In this document: piece by piece, positions 43,373 through 54,578 of the stretch
Numbering within the stretch: position 1 is the first letter of the stretch
Layout of the letters: every line of letters starts with the position of its first letter
NCBI RefSeq assembly: GCF_905147045.1
Contig: NC_065910.1
Location: 8,680,001-8,744,000 of the forward strand
Origin: Nymphalis io
Lineage: Eukaryota > Arthropoda > Insecta > Lepidoptera > Nymphalidae
Direction: 5' to 3'
DNA: 64,000 nt
The notes under the pieces: generated by a model
What the model was told of the DNA's origin: nothing
The model's database searches: none
Seen by the model: the letters and a program-made list of their open reading frames with translations, nothing else
Translations under genes and position numbers: made by a program

Positions 43373-43766
43373 TTTTTGTTCGAAAACTAATAACTTCTTT
43401 TTGCTTGTATTTATTAAATGCAATATAAAATTTAATTAAATAAATAAAATATATGTGATTAAGTTATATGAAATATATCTTATATTCAAATAAAATATAC
43501 AAATTTGAATTCCAGATAAAATGACTCGAGATTTTTAAACTCGAATCAATTTAAAAGACATAAAAATCAAATTTTATCGGGTTTAGTCAATCTAGGTTAA
43601 TATTAACTTGTTATCTGTTGAGTAACTCAGATAGAATTTAAAATAAGTTTTTTATATCTACGTAATAAATGTGAAAAATATCCAGGCTGTCCTGGAAGTT
43701 TATATGTAAATATTTTACATAGCGAATACATTTTTTAAATATTAGTACATTTGTTCTCTGATTAAT
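43373..43766. other. AT-rich, nothing recognised
   Basis: No supported feature. Confidence 0.4.
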
Positions 43767-43797
43767 ACTAGCGCTCTACCCGCGACTTCGCTCGTGT
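43767..43797 (+). repeat. Family T motif
   Basis: ACTAGCGCTCTACCCGCGAC followed by TTCGCTCGTGT. Confidence 0.5.
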
Positions 43798-43899
43798 CAT
43801 GATTCAGATTGGTATATAACAATTTCAATAACTCCTTCAGAGCTACTTCTTCCTCCTAGTTATTTTTTATATTATGTATATAAAAGATTATATACATAC

Positions 43900-43932
43900 A
43901 CGCGTTCACACGTTCTAACCACTATGCCATCT
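43900..43932 (-). mobile_element. Inverted Metulj-type head fragment
   Basis: CACACGTTCTAACCACTATG and CCATCT reverse-complement the box A head of the full SINE 50 bp downstream, making a small imperfect inverted pair. Confidence 0.5.
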
Positions 43933-43982
43933 ATAAACGATTATATACAGACATACTATAAAAGAATAACTGACTGACTATG

Positions 43983-44275
43983 GCCGAGATGGCATAGTGG
44001 TTAGAAAGTGTGAATCTTAACCGATGATCGTGGGTTCAAACCCGGGCAAGCATCACTGAATTTTCATGTGCTTAATTTGTGTTTATAATTCATCTCATGC
44101 TTGACGGTAAGGAAAACAGCGTGAGAAAGCCTGAATGTACTTTATTTCACTAAAATTCTGCCACGTGTATTCCACCAAACCGCATTGGAGCAGCGTGGTG
44201 GAATAAGATCCAAACCTTCTCCCCAAAAGGGAGAGGAGGCCTTAGCCCAGCAGTGGGTCATTAACAGGCTGTTAC
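43983..44275 (+). mobile_element. Metulj-type SINE, full length
   Basis: The head GCCGAGATGGCATAGTGG (43983-44000), box B GGTTCAAACCC (44033-44043), complete body and GGCTGTTACT tail are all present. Confidence 0.85.
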
Positions 44276-44587
44276 TATACACAATATGTATATAGTTGAC
44301 TGTTAGCATATCCACGTACTTGAGATATCTAATAATAATCTTAACCTTTTCATTCATGAGTCAAATGCCAAATGTCAAATTTTAGGACGTTTAATGTTAA
44401 TAAGATACCTAGATATAATAGATTTATTTTAGAAGGTCTGTTATAAATATCTAGATCATTTATAGTGTATCTTTGTATGTTGTATTGTTTATCTCAACTT
44501 GATCTTGAGTGAAATCGATATAAAAATCTAAGCATGTGATAAATTTCCATAACAATTGGTCCAGTCTTTTTCACTTTAAAATGTATT

Positions 44588-44882
44588 GTTTTTTTTTATA
44601 TAGAATAGGAAGGTGGACGAGCATATGGGCCACCTGATGGTAAGTGGTCACCAAACGCCCTTAGACATTGGCATTGTAAGAAATGTCAACCATTGCTTAT
44701 AGCCAATGCGCCACCAACCTTGGGAACTAAGATTTTATGTCCCTTGTGCCTGTAATTACACTGGCTCACTCACCCTTCAAACCGGAACACAACAATATCA
44801 AGTATTGCTGTTTTGCGGTAGAATATCTGATGAGTGGGTGGTACCTACCCAGATGAGCTTGCACAAAGCCCTACCACCAGTA
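44588..44882 (-). mobile_element. Family A retroposon, full length
   Basis: A T-run, then ATAGAATAGGAAGGTGGACG through to the head GAGCTTGCACAAAGCCCTAC-CACCAG. It is almost the same as the copies at 7187 and 27787 (shared TAAGATTTTATGTCCC variant), which suggests one subfamily. Confidence 0.85.
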
Positions 44883-45425
44883 TTGTATTTCAGTCGGTTC
44901 CAAGATGTTATATATAACAATATATGATATCCTTTATTTACTAATTTTAAAAAGAAATATAATGTTACTTATTTCGAAGAAGTGCGTTTGTCTCTGTCGC
45001 GTCCTATTTTCAAATCTTAATAATTTTTCAATATTAAATTTAATTTAAACTTTAATTGCTAAAATAGGTTTGACTATAGTGACTTATATATAAAATTTCA
45101 CAAAGTTAACAAAGACAACAAACAAGGACGCGTATACAAAATATATAATAATTATATATTTCAATACAAATTTGGATAACAATGATAGAATGTAAATATT
45201 TTAAAATGTGACGATTGAAAGGACAAAGTCTTTTATCATGGTATTGAATGTATTGACAAAATTTAAATAAAGGGACAAAACAATTTTACGAATAACATTT
45301 TTTTTTGTTAAAAATATTCCGATCGTGGAATGTAATAATGAAAGAATAATTGAATTTATTTCTGGAATTCCTTTCATATTTCTGTCTATTTGTTTGTTAA
45401 ATAAAGAAATCTATTATCGGTAACT
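44883..45425. other. AT-rich, nothing recognised
   Basis: No supported feature. Confidence 0.4.
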
Positions 45426-45740
45426 AGTTAGACAGTGGAGATGGCGATAAGATCTGGATTCCTTCCAAGGAGCGTAAAAAGGGCATGGCTAGTGCGTTGC
45501 GTCGTCGTAACTTTATGATTTCGATGCCGCAGCGCAGCGTGTCGGTTTTGTTATAACAGTCTTCAACACTATAACAGTTCTGTGCTACGCTGCGTTGCCA
45601 TTGGACGCTGCGACGCCTTTATCCTCCCCGCTTCATCTCCCTGATCTTATTTGCGACGCGTGCGCTGCATAACATATTGCGTCGCGGATGAAGTACCACG
45701 GTGCGTCAACGTTAAGTTGTCGCTACATAACACAATGCAC
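45426..45740. repeat. GC-rich patch with repeated GCGTTGCGTCG-type words
   Basis: GCGTTGCGTCGTCG, GCAGCGCAGCGTG, ACGCTGCGTTGCC, GACGCTGCGACGCC, GCGACGCGTGCGCTGC and TTGCGTCGCGG occur within 250 bp in both orientations, against an AT-rich background. This fits the interior of a non-autonomous DNA transposon with subterminal binding motifs, but I found no clear terminal repeats. Confidence 0.35.
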
Positions 45741-46860
45741 CCGTTTTTCTTTACTCTAAGGACACCAAGTAGTCGGACATACCATACTGATAGTACTATC
45801 AAAAGTTATTGTGCGGTTGTAAGATTTTGATGATGTTCTCTTTGATCTTCTTTACAAATCTTGAAAAAATAAAGAAACATTGAAATCGGACAAAGCGATT
45901 AGCGACAAATAAAAGTACCGTCAAATTGAGTGCGTCCTCCTGGCCTCCTGTTTATATATAAAAAAGCAGTCATCACTATGTGTTTACGTCACTTTTTTTA
46001 TTTTTACCGTTTACCAGTCTCGTCGATATTAAGTAAGATATACAAATATTATATCATAAAGTGACCACTAACTACTAAAAACTATATATTCTAATACTAA
46101 ATATAATTCCTATTATTTTGTTGTTTTAAAGATAAATCGTTGATCATTTAAAAATAATATTTTATATGAAAATAATATATTATTTGAAATATTTTAAGTG
46201 AAATTTCAAAAGAAGATTACGTTATTTATGGTCTATGCAACTGAAAACGACACGAATTGATTCATAGCCATAGATAAGGTAGACTTGAATGTCACTAAAA
46301 TACCTCACATCGGTCGAACAAAGGGAAGAAATGCGTCGTATTTTACATATTCAAAATATACTACCGCAAGATTTTTTTTAGAATATATAATAACATTTCG
46401 GACTTAAAAGACCACGGAAATAGCAGCAAACATATGAGTATAATTATTATCCCCAACGGTTTCCACCTGGATGTGTCAGATGAAATTCGTGCACCTGAAT
46501 CTCCTCTTTAAGATTATAATATAATGCTTTTTCCTAGCTATGACACATTTAGTGAATGTTAATTTTAATTTTCTATAAATATATACTAATGCGATAGTTA
46601 AAGAGTTTGTTTTGATGCCCTAATTTATTTATTTGGGTATAATTTATTGTATACCTCTAGAAAATAGTACAGAAAATGCGTTGAACTAATGAATATGTAA
46701 TACAAAGAGCCACCTTATAGCTAGTTAGAATTTTTTTTCTAGAACCAAATCACCATGTCAGCAACAACATCTATAATCTCAAGGTCTCTTCGCATCATTC
46801 TGATTTGATAAATGTTTTGCGTTTGATAACCCATATATTGAGTTTTGTTTTATTTTTGCC
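45741..46860. other. Unassigned AT-rich stretch
   Basis: About 1.1 kb without recognised elements. Confidence 0.4.
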
Positions 46861-47012
46861 GGGAAGGCAAATAACTCTACTCCACCTGATGGTAAGTGAT
46901 AGTGGAGTCCAAACGCGACGACGGCCAGTACAGTCGGGAAGAATGTTCTGCACTAGCCGCCCCCGCCTTGCCTGCCCGCAAGATGCCTCTTCACGACTCA
47001 TTTGCAGGAACA
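46861..47012 (+). repeat. Unclassified GC-rich lepidopteran-style repeat
   Basis: CCACCTGATGGTAAGTGATA is followed by GTCCAAACGCGACGACGGCC, AGAATGTTCTGCACTAGCCG and CGACTCATTTGCAGGAAC. It shares only the CACCTGATGGTAAGTG box with family A, which may be a common functional or ancestral end. Frames open on both strands reflect composition. Confidence 0.4.
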
Positions 47013-47099
47013 TTGTTAATTATTATATTCAAAACGAGGTTTTGAATATTGTTAATTATATAAAACCTTGACCCATGGGGGCGGAACCATAACGCTTAA

Positions 47100-47225
47100 T
47101 GGTCACGGTGAAAGCGTGAAGCAAATGTGAGTTAATATTTCTTACAGCGCCAATATCTATGGGTAATGGTGACCACCAGATAGCCGATTTGTCCATGCAC
47201 CCACCTATTTAATAAAATAAATAAA
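47100..47225 (+). mobile_element. Family A distal fragment
   Basis: TTAATATTTCTTACAGCGCC, ATCTATGGGTAATGGTGACC and a TTTAATAAAATAAATAAATA tail. Confidence 0.55.
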
Positions 47226-47793
47226 TAATAAATACAAAACGCTAACACGAAATAAGAATGCTTATAATATTCAAATAGCTTGAAACGTAAAATTATAAAT
47301 GAGCATTCATATTTGAGCGTTTCTTGTTTAAATAAAATTATCCTATCACTATACGATAATGAATTATTTAAACAACTTTTGAAATATATTTAATTAAATA
47401 GCATTAAAAATAGTTGAAGCTAAGTTACTGACTTATTATATTAATTTATTTTTTGCCTCTAAGCAGAATCGTTAACAATTAATTATTTAAGTTTTTAGCG
47501 TTGGGCTATCTTGAGATACTGAGGTATATAATATTCAGAGACGGATCCAGGTATGAGGCTAGGCAATACTCAAAGACCGAAGGAATAATATATTTTTATT
47601 TACGACACATCACAATTGTTTGAGTACCCTGTACTGACTGATTGATTAATGTATTATAATAATCTAATAATAAATTGTTATGATTTCGTCATGCCATATA
47701 TGGAGTACAACTAAAAAGGCGATGTGCTGACGGCACAAGTTCTTCTGAAATTGTATCCATTTGGACGTTCCCTTTAACATATAGTAGGTAGAT
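47226..47793. other. AT-rich, nothing recognised
   Basis: No supported feature. Confidence 0.4.
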
Positions 47794-47924
47794 ATTCGTT
47801 CCCAAGGTTGGTGACACATTGGTGATGTAAGCGATGGTTAACATTTCTTACAATGCCAATGTCTATGGGCGTTGGTGACCACTTACCATCAGGTGGCCTC
47901 CTGATTCCTATTCAATAAAAAAAA
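47794..47924 (+). mobile_element. Family A, 5'-truncated
   Basis: It starts inside the body at TTCGTTCCCAAGGTTGGTG and runs near consensus to CCTATTCAATAAAAAAAA. Confidence 0.75.
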
Positions 47925-47940
47925 TGCAATTTACGTTGGC

Positions 47941-48145
47941 CAGACGAGAAGACGGAAGGTGGACTAAAGTCGTCACGGAGTGGTGGCCTAGAGAAGCAAA
48001 AAGGCCAGTGGTAAGACCACCCGCTTGATGGTCAGACGATTTTAGGAAAATGGCGGGTGCTCAATGGATGCGACTGGCACAGGACCGGGAGAACTGGCGC
48101 GCCTGTGAGGAGGCCTATGTCCAGCGGTGAATTAATGTGAGCTGA
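47941..48145 (+). mobile_element. RTE-clade LINE 3' fragment
   Basis: One frame reads RREDGRWTKVVTEWWPREAK, RPVVRPPA with stop, SDDFRKMAGAQWMRLAQDRE, NWRACEEAYVQR. This is the RTE tail of a third subfamily (FRKMAGAQW versus LKKVAGTNW). It ends GAATTAATGTGAGCTGAAT. Confidence 0.8.
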
Positions 48146-48249
48146 ATATAATATTTACGTTGGGTTAACTTGTGTGCAATATTCTCAATATTACAACTTC
48201 AGTGGACCTATGTGTTTGATGTACGTGTGTTATTTATTTACGTTGATAG

Positions 48250-48365
48250 TACGCACACCCGTTCTAAGAAAATCACGTCCCATCGGAGTATGAGAGCGAA
48301 ATAATATTACCTGTGTTTGCGTACTTGTTATAATATCTCCTACACGGTTCACTAAATTCCTTTAT
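48250..48365 (+). mobile_element. Family D SINE, partial
   Basis: CACGTCCCATCGGAGTATGA and GAGCGAAATAATATTACCTG, GTTTGCGTACTTGTT. It lies between the two related RTE tails. Confidence 0.5.
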
Positions 48366-48394
48366 AATTGTGATGTTTATTGAAAAAAACCAAG

Positions 48395-48560
48395 AGAAGC
48401 CTAGAGAAGCAAAAAGGCCAGTGGGCAGACCACCCACCCGATAGTCAGACGATTTTAGGAAAATGGCGGGTGCTCAATGGATGCGGCTGGCACAGGACCG
48501 GGAGAATTGGCGCGCCTGTGAGGAGGCCTATGTCCAGCAGTGGATTAATGTAGGCTGAAT
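48395..48560 (+). mobile_element. RTE-clade LINE 3' fragment, sister of 47941
   Basis: From CCTAGAGAAGCAAAAAGGCC to GTCCAGCAGTGGATTAATG it matches 47987-48140 with few differences. Only the last ~165 bp of the element is present, and the shared 5' edge is notable. Confidence 0.8.
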
Positions 48561-48839
48561 ATGAAAATTATTGAAAAAAATTAAAATGGCTTACAAAACA
48601 ACATACATACATTAACACTTACCTCTGTCTATATGGTAACAAGAAAGTCTCACTATCTACTAAATAGATGACGTAATGTGACGTGTGTTACTTAAAATGT
48701 TATATTCAAAATTTGAGTAAATATTATGAATATGTAAATATAATATAGTTGAATGAATTTGCAGCCTTTGAGGTTTAACCTCGAAGCGCTGGGACAAACT
48801 ATTTTTATAGATATTTATTAATCAAGCAATCAGCTTATC

Positions 48840-48995
48840 AAAATCCACTGCAGGACATAGGCCTCTCTCAAGGTGATTCAATGCTCCCGGTTCTCCATTT
48901 TCCGTTTCCAGTCGAGTCCCTTCTCCAGGTCCACCTAGCTGGGTCCTATGCTAGGTTTGCCAATCCGCAATCTTCATTCTAGGACTCGACAGCTC
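48840..48995 (-). mobile_element. RTE-clade LINE 3' fragment
   Basis: CCACTGCAGGACATAGGCCT, CGGTTCTCCATTTTCCG, GGTCCACCTAGCTGGGTC and ATTCTAGGACTCGACAG parallel 34.87-35.04 kb. It is cut by the family A copy starting at 49008. Confidence 0.7.
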
Positions 48996-49007
48996 TAACG
49001 ACAATAT

Positions 49008-49302
49008 TATTTTTAATGTTATAGGCAGGCGGGAAAGCAAATGGGCCACCTGATAAGGTAAGTGGTCACCAGCGCCCATAGACATTGACGAGGTAAGAAA
49101 TAAAAACCATTCCTTACCTCGCCAATGAGCCACCAACCTTGGGAGCGGAGATATTATTTCCCTTGTGCCTGTAGTTTCACTGGCTTACTCACCCTCCAAA
49201 CCGGAACGCAACAGTACTAAGTATTGCTGCTTAGCGGCAAAATATCTAATGAGTGGGTGATATTCATTCAAACTGGCCTGCACAAAGCCCTGCCACCAGG
49301 TA
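49008..49302 (-). mobile_element. Family A, full length, older subfamily
   Basis: TTTTTAATGTTATAGGCAGG at the tail end through to CTGCACAAAGCCCTGCCACC at the head. It shares TATAGGNNGGCGGA with the copies at 5107 and 52990, unlike the ATAGAATAGGAAGG subfamily. Confidence 0.8.
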
Positions 49303-49617
49303 AAATTGTTTATAAAATATAAATTTATTATTCACGAAAGGTAAACAGAATACGCATTGAATGCGAATAAAATTAACCAATAAACGAAAGGAAGTGATTA
49401 AGGGAATAAATCAGTGAAAGTGACAGAGGAGAGAATTGTCGGCCATCCATTGATATAATTTACTACCTCCGCTGTATTTTATAATGTAAAAAATTATTAA
49501 CAGGAATTATTTGAAAAGAAAATCGTTTAATCGTTGATATCGAAAATAATTTTCTAATATACATTTTGCAATAACTGTATTTCTATGAAACTCCGTTTTT
49601 TCTGTTTTATTTATTAA
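49303..49617. other. AT-rich, nothing recognised
   Basis: No supported feature. Confidence 0.4.
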
Positions 49618-49662
49618 CTAGTATCCCACCGTGGCTTCGCTCACATAGCCCCCCCCCCCCCC
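49618..49662 (+). repeat. Family T motif plus C homopolymer
   Basis: CTAGTATCCCACCGTGGCTT followed by CGCTCACATAG and a run of 14 C (49649-49662). Confidence 0.5.
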
Positions 49663-49892
49663 GATTCAGGTATCTCAAGGGAATTTGAAATCTACCCATA
49701 TTAATAAAATAAAAATTAATATGTACGTCCGTATACTGAAAGCCAGATTGTTATTACTTTTGATGGTCTGGATTTTGATGAAATAAAGACTAAGCTATAA
49801 GACATTACATTTGTAATTTTTACTCATTTTACCACTAACAAACAGACCAAGATTGTATATCTTAAATATATGACGAGAGACAGTATTCTGTA

Positions 49893-50002
49893 TTGGATTA
49901 GGCAAACGAGACATCTGATAGTAAGTGGTCACCACCGTTGCTGTTTGGCGGTAGAATATTGACTAGTGTCTACCCAGACGGGATTGTACAAAGTCCACCA
50001 TG
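49893..50002 (-). mobile_element. Family A, internally deleted
   Basis: Tail-side GATAGTAAGTGGTCACCACC is joined to GTTGCTGTTTGGCGGTAGAA and the head GACGGGATTGTACAAAGTCC. Confidence 0.55.
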
Positions 50003-50775
50003 TCAAGTTACGTCATTTAAAAACAATAATATAAAATGTCGATATAATTTGATAACGGTCACTCATTCAACGACACAACTCGAAGTTACTTACCCGTCAA
50101 AGTCCATTAAATGTCACCAATTATTATTGGAGGCTGAAAGCAAAGCATATTTTGGTATAAATCACATTCCAAACCGCTGCCAGTTGTTAATCAATGAATG
50201 GTGGTGCCGTCGGGTGAAATTAATGAGGCACCATTGTCGTGTGGCATAGCCTATGAATATATAGATGTGCCATATATATGATATAATATAATAGATGTTA
50301 TAAATTATAATAACTGTGAATGAACTGATTATTATTTATTACCACTAAAATTTATTTTGACAATATTTTGTAAATAAATATTTTCTAAATTATAAAATAG
50401 AACGTGCAATGCAAAAATTTCTAAATTATAAATTAGGCATTTTTAGAGTGAACTAATAATATTTGAACGCAATTCTAAATATAATATTTGTAATAAATAA
50501 AATGGGCTTATAAAAACAGAGATACTTAGGTTTATTAATTTCATTTCCATCTTACTTAGTATCATAAGCATCGTAAGCGTTATATCCACGGCTGTATTAC
50601 AAAGACGCGACTATGTAATTGATAAATACTTTGTGTATATCAATAATTTATTAATATTATCTACGAATCAAAAAGAGCCAAAATCTAATCAATATGGAAC
50701 CAATTTTGCTGAGAAACAGGTATAAATAAAATATAACATTATAAATAAAGTAGCATTTTATATTTTATATTTATT
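50003..50775. other. Unassigned AT-rich stretch
   Basis: An open frame begins in the family A remnant and runs to 50249 (103 codons from 49938). It is not convincing as a gene because its first third is repeat-derived. Confidence 0.4.
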
Positions 50776-50960
50776 TAATACGAAGGTAGACAAGCAAATA
50801 AACGTGATGGTAAGTTGTCATCTCCGCTATATGCATTGTAACGTTAACCATTTCTTACACATAAATTACTCTGCAAGCCATTGGATCTAAAAAATAAAGA
50901 CTTTATATACTTGACTGTAATTATTTTGTCTCACTCACTCTATAAACCGAAGGTCAGTAA
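50776..50960 (-). mobile_element. Family A, old fragment
   Basis: GTGATGGTAAGTTGTCATCT, TAACCATTTCTTACACATAA and TCTCACTCACTCTATAAACC are in family order. Confidence 0.45.
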
Positions 50961-51014
50961 TACAGAATCTATTACTGTCCAGCGTTAGATCGGTGAGATG
51001 TTCTTATAAACCTG

Positions 51015-51230
51015 GGAGGGGTTCCGTATCCGTAACAGCCTGTGAATGTCCCACTGCTGGGCTAAAGGCCTCCTCTCCTCTTTTTGAGGAGAAGGTTTGG
51101 AGCTTATTCCACCACGCTGCTCCAATGCGGGTTGGTAGAATTCACATGTGGCAGAATTTCAGTGAAATTAGACACATGCAGGTTTCCTCACGATGTTTTC
51201 CTTCACCGTAAAGCACGAGATGGAGGGGTT
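51015..51230 (-). mobile_element. Metulj-type SINE, 5'-truncated, 9-bp TSD
   Basis: The 3' ~190 bp is near-identical to the copy at 63021, including CTGGGCTAAAGGCCTCC. It stops at GAGAT of the middle region. GGAGGGGTT at 51015-51023 and 51222-51230 forms the TSD, so the missing head is a 5' truncation at insertion and not later loss. Confidence 0.85.
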
Positions 51231-51921
51231 GCTCAAAGCTAATAGCAATGAGAGCGTTCGAACAATTTTCAAACACACTTAAATTTTTTATCATGACTCT
51301 TGTGAAAAACTATTGGGAATCTTTTTTTTTCGAAGTAGGTATTAATCTATGAAATTGGCAGATCTGCGATAGTTCGCGTTGTATCTGTAACCGCAATCTC
51401 TCGGGGCGTGCTATTAAATGTCTAAAGAGAAACTTTGATTTGCCCGAGTTAATAAAACGGAATTTAGGCGTTTACCGACTTCAATCTTGCTCTAAGGCGT
51501 CATTGTTCAGGTTTCAAGATTAATACTTATAATAACGATTGTTTGATGTGTATACTGTTAATCCTTTTGTTTTGAAATTAATAACTCTTCCGTTTTAACT
51601 ACATTTAAATTCAATGTACACGTTACTTAATTAGATGGTACGTCAATAAGATAACAATTGACGTCAATCTAAGTACCAAATTAATATAATTCGAAAAAAT
51701 ATTATTCATATGATAAAATCTAGACTTCGTGTTCGTTTAAAATTAAGCAGGATAATTAATAATTAAAATGATTGTTTGGTATAATAAAATAACAGTAGTC
51801 ATTTGTCATGGCAAGTATTCCTCTTAACGAATAAATAAATAAGTGTTACTAAAAAGCTAACGATAATACAACGTCAATTTGTTTAGAAGAAGTATTTATA
51901 TTATATTATGTATTTATATTT
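51231..51921. other. AT-rich, nothing recognised
   Basis: No supported feature. Confidence 0.4.
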
Positions 51922-52195
51922 TAGACGGGCCGGTTGGCATTGTTGGTTTGCTTGCTTTTCACGCCGAAGGTTGTGGGTTCGATTCCCACCCAGGACAGAT
52001 ATTTGTGTGCATGTCTGTTTGTCCTAAGACTGGGTGTAATTATCTATATAAGTATGTTTTTACAAAAGAAAAATAGTATATGTAGTATATCAGTTGTCTG
52101 GTTTCCATAGTACAATCTCTGTTTAGTTTGGAATCACTGTGTGTGTGAATAATGTCCCAGGATAATATTTATTTATTATTATTTATTTAAGTTTT
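51922..52195 (+). mobile_element. Family C tRNA-derived SINE
   Basis: GACGGGCCGGTTGGCATTG, box B GGTTCGATTCC, the body and a TTATTATTATTTATTTAAG tail. The box A region is shortened (GGTTTGCTTGC). Confidence 0.75.
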
Positions 52196-52988
52196 AATTA
52201 ATTAAGGTATTATAGTAAAACTGAAGATTTAATATCGTAGCTATGCATAAATTAAATGAATAACAAATACTGTTTCTTTACTAATTTATTGAATAACCTA
52301 GTTTTCACATACAGACTTTTCTATTATTATATACTATTTAAACACAGACACCTGACTTATACAATTCAACAAATCTTTTTCTTTACTTGAGTAAAATCTG
52401 CTTTGTGAGTTTGTCTGAAAAAAACACACTGGTGTTTTTCTTCAGTATTGAAATCTGATAGGACGGCAAGACGTTTTTTTGGATCGATTTGCGATTCAAG
52501 TTCAGGTCCTTATATAGATCCGTATAAGCACATAAGTACATAACAGTAAACTGAAGAAACAAGACCACAGATCTGCCTGATATTTTAATGTCATGAGGCT
52601 TTGTTGTGGCATACTTTTAACTTACAGTTCGAATGTAACGAAATTTCATTTAAGTTAGTACTTTGAAATAAGCTAAATATAGTTTTTTTTATTAATACTA
52701 ATATTTTTATAAAAAAATATATAAAAGATTAATTGAAGAAAATTCGAATAAAGATTTTTTGAAATACTTACTTTTTAATTAATTTAATTGTATTCGTATG
52801 AAAGAAACTAACTTCAGGCAAATGGTTATTACTAGCTCAGCAGGTAGGACTGTATTATTAAAATATTATTAAAATAGAAATTATTTTCTTTGACAGTGTA
52901 TATACAATCTTATGTAATAAATAACGGCCATACTTATATACGTTGTTTAGCGAGTAATTAGTTATGTTGTATGTCTTTCTTCCGAATG
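52196..52988. other. Unassigned AT-rich stretch
   Basis: No supported feature. Confidence 0.4.
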
Positions 52989-52989
52989 C

Positions 52990-53163
52990 TTTTTTTATGT
53001 TATAGGTAGGCGGACGGCCATATGGGTCACGTAATGTTAAGTGGTCAGCAATGCCCCAAGATGTTGGCGATGTAAGAAATATTAACCATTCCTAACATCG
53101 CCAATGCGCCACCAACCTTGGGAATGAAGATGTTATGTCCCCTATGCCTGTAACTACACTGTA
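52990..53163 (-). mobile_element. Family A, 5'-truncated
   Basis: The tail side, TTTTTTTATGTTATAGGTAG, to CCTGTAACTACACTG. The head is absent. Confidence 0.7.
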
Positions 53164-53598
53164 GTAGCTGAAAAATATAGGTATCACTGTAATTCAGTCT
53201 TCAAAATTTTACGAGTGAGATACGAAATGAGAATTAAAATGCGGTAAGCGCCCAAAATCATCGAACATTTTGAATATAACAAACAAATGTAACAGATCCA
53301 ATTACACATAAAATTTGTGTATAATGTTTGTCTATGTTGATATCATCAGCGTTCAAAATGTTCAACTTGTGTCTGGCTTGCATATTAAGTCCCTGTTATA
53401 ATGACTTATGTAATAACCGTTAACCCTTGCCTAGATAGATAACTTAATAAATCCTAGTCCGTTATTTCGCCTAATGTATGTTTCATGAGACATCAGTCTA
53501 ATCTGCTCTGCTCTGCTCATAATGTCGCAGAGCTATGATTACAGATACCTAGTGTTATCTTACACGAAATTCCATCAAATGCAAAAAAAAAATCCAAA
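53164..53598. other. AT-rich; short TCTGC repeat
   Basis: CTGCTCTGCTCTGCTC lies at about 53502-53518. Nothing else is supported. Confidence 0.4.
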
Positions 53599-53737
53599 GG
53601 TTGTCTGTTAGAGATCGCTATAAGCGATAAGACCGCCTTTGCGCACCATTTTTTTATTTTCTTTTTCTTTGATTGTTTCCTAATTCTCTCATTTTATGTA
53701 TATGTTGTGCTAAAAGTGTTAAATAAATAAATGGTTG
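53599..53737 (+). mobile_element. Family E: LINE 3'-end-like tail
   Basis: GGTTGTCTGTTAGAG, a hairpin (ATCGCT 53614-53619, AGCGAT 53623-53628), GACCGCCTTTGCGCAC, a T-rich stretch, then GTGTTAAATAAATAAATG. It matches the layout at 42-168. Confidence 0.6.
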
Positions 53738-54571
53738 TACATTTTCAATTTGTGTGAGCAGTTAATTTTATATTAATAAGAGAAACGAGAGCGTATCCTA
53801 CTGTCCGTGCATTAAAATATAAGTACTTTAGGCTCAATTTAAAACAGTTTTCATAATTACTCCTTAATGAAGACTGTAAATATTATATTATGTAATCAAT
53901 TTAATGGCTAGCTTATATATCTGATGAAGTTTTGCGTTCGAGCCTCGAGTTGGGCCGGTAAAAGTTTGTGTTTTCTAAGGCATACTGCACCAAGGCCTTT
54001 ACTTAAGTTTCTCACTGTTGATTCGTTGACAGCAAAACCCACTAACGTTTTATTGATCGATAATCTTGTTAATAATATAATCTGCAGTCAAACAACCAAC
54101 TTGTTTTTCCAAATTCTGATAAATATATACCTTAAATACTTACCATATTTTCTTAAAAAATGTCTACAGCAAAACAATTAATGATGCGTTGACATAATTC
54201 ATTTGAACAAAAAGCTAAGAACTCACATCCAGATGGTTAAGATGAATTGGATTTCGGCAATAAATTATGCGAAAGTGCTCTAAAGCAAAGTTATGAACTA
54301 GACTTACAATAAATCTGCTCTTTGAACTGGGTACTGATTATTTCTTTTGTTATCACTTAGTGGCTTATTCTAGTTTATTCTAGTTCATACTAGAAAAAAC
54401 TGGTTAATATAGAAACCATGAATATAAACTACACATCTAATATACAGGTAAGTACACAAGAATGGTGTATGTTGAGGGCTTAAAGATGTATATACAATTG
54501 TAAATAAACTCTAAAAACTAATAAATATTTATATTATTTATAAATTTACATTATTAATTTTTATTATTTTA
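53738..54571. other. Unassigned AT-rich stretch
   Basis: An 85-codon frame (53924-54181) has no recognisable domain. Confidence 0.4.
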
Positions 54572-54578
54572 GTCAAAT

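Noticed and set aside
49938..50249. 103-codon open frame as a gene
   Set aside because: It begins inside a family A remnant and has no recognisable domain.
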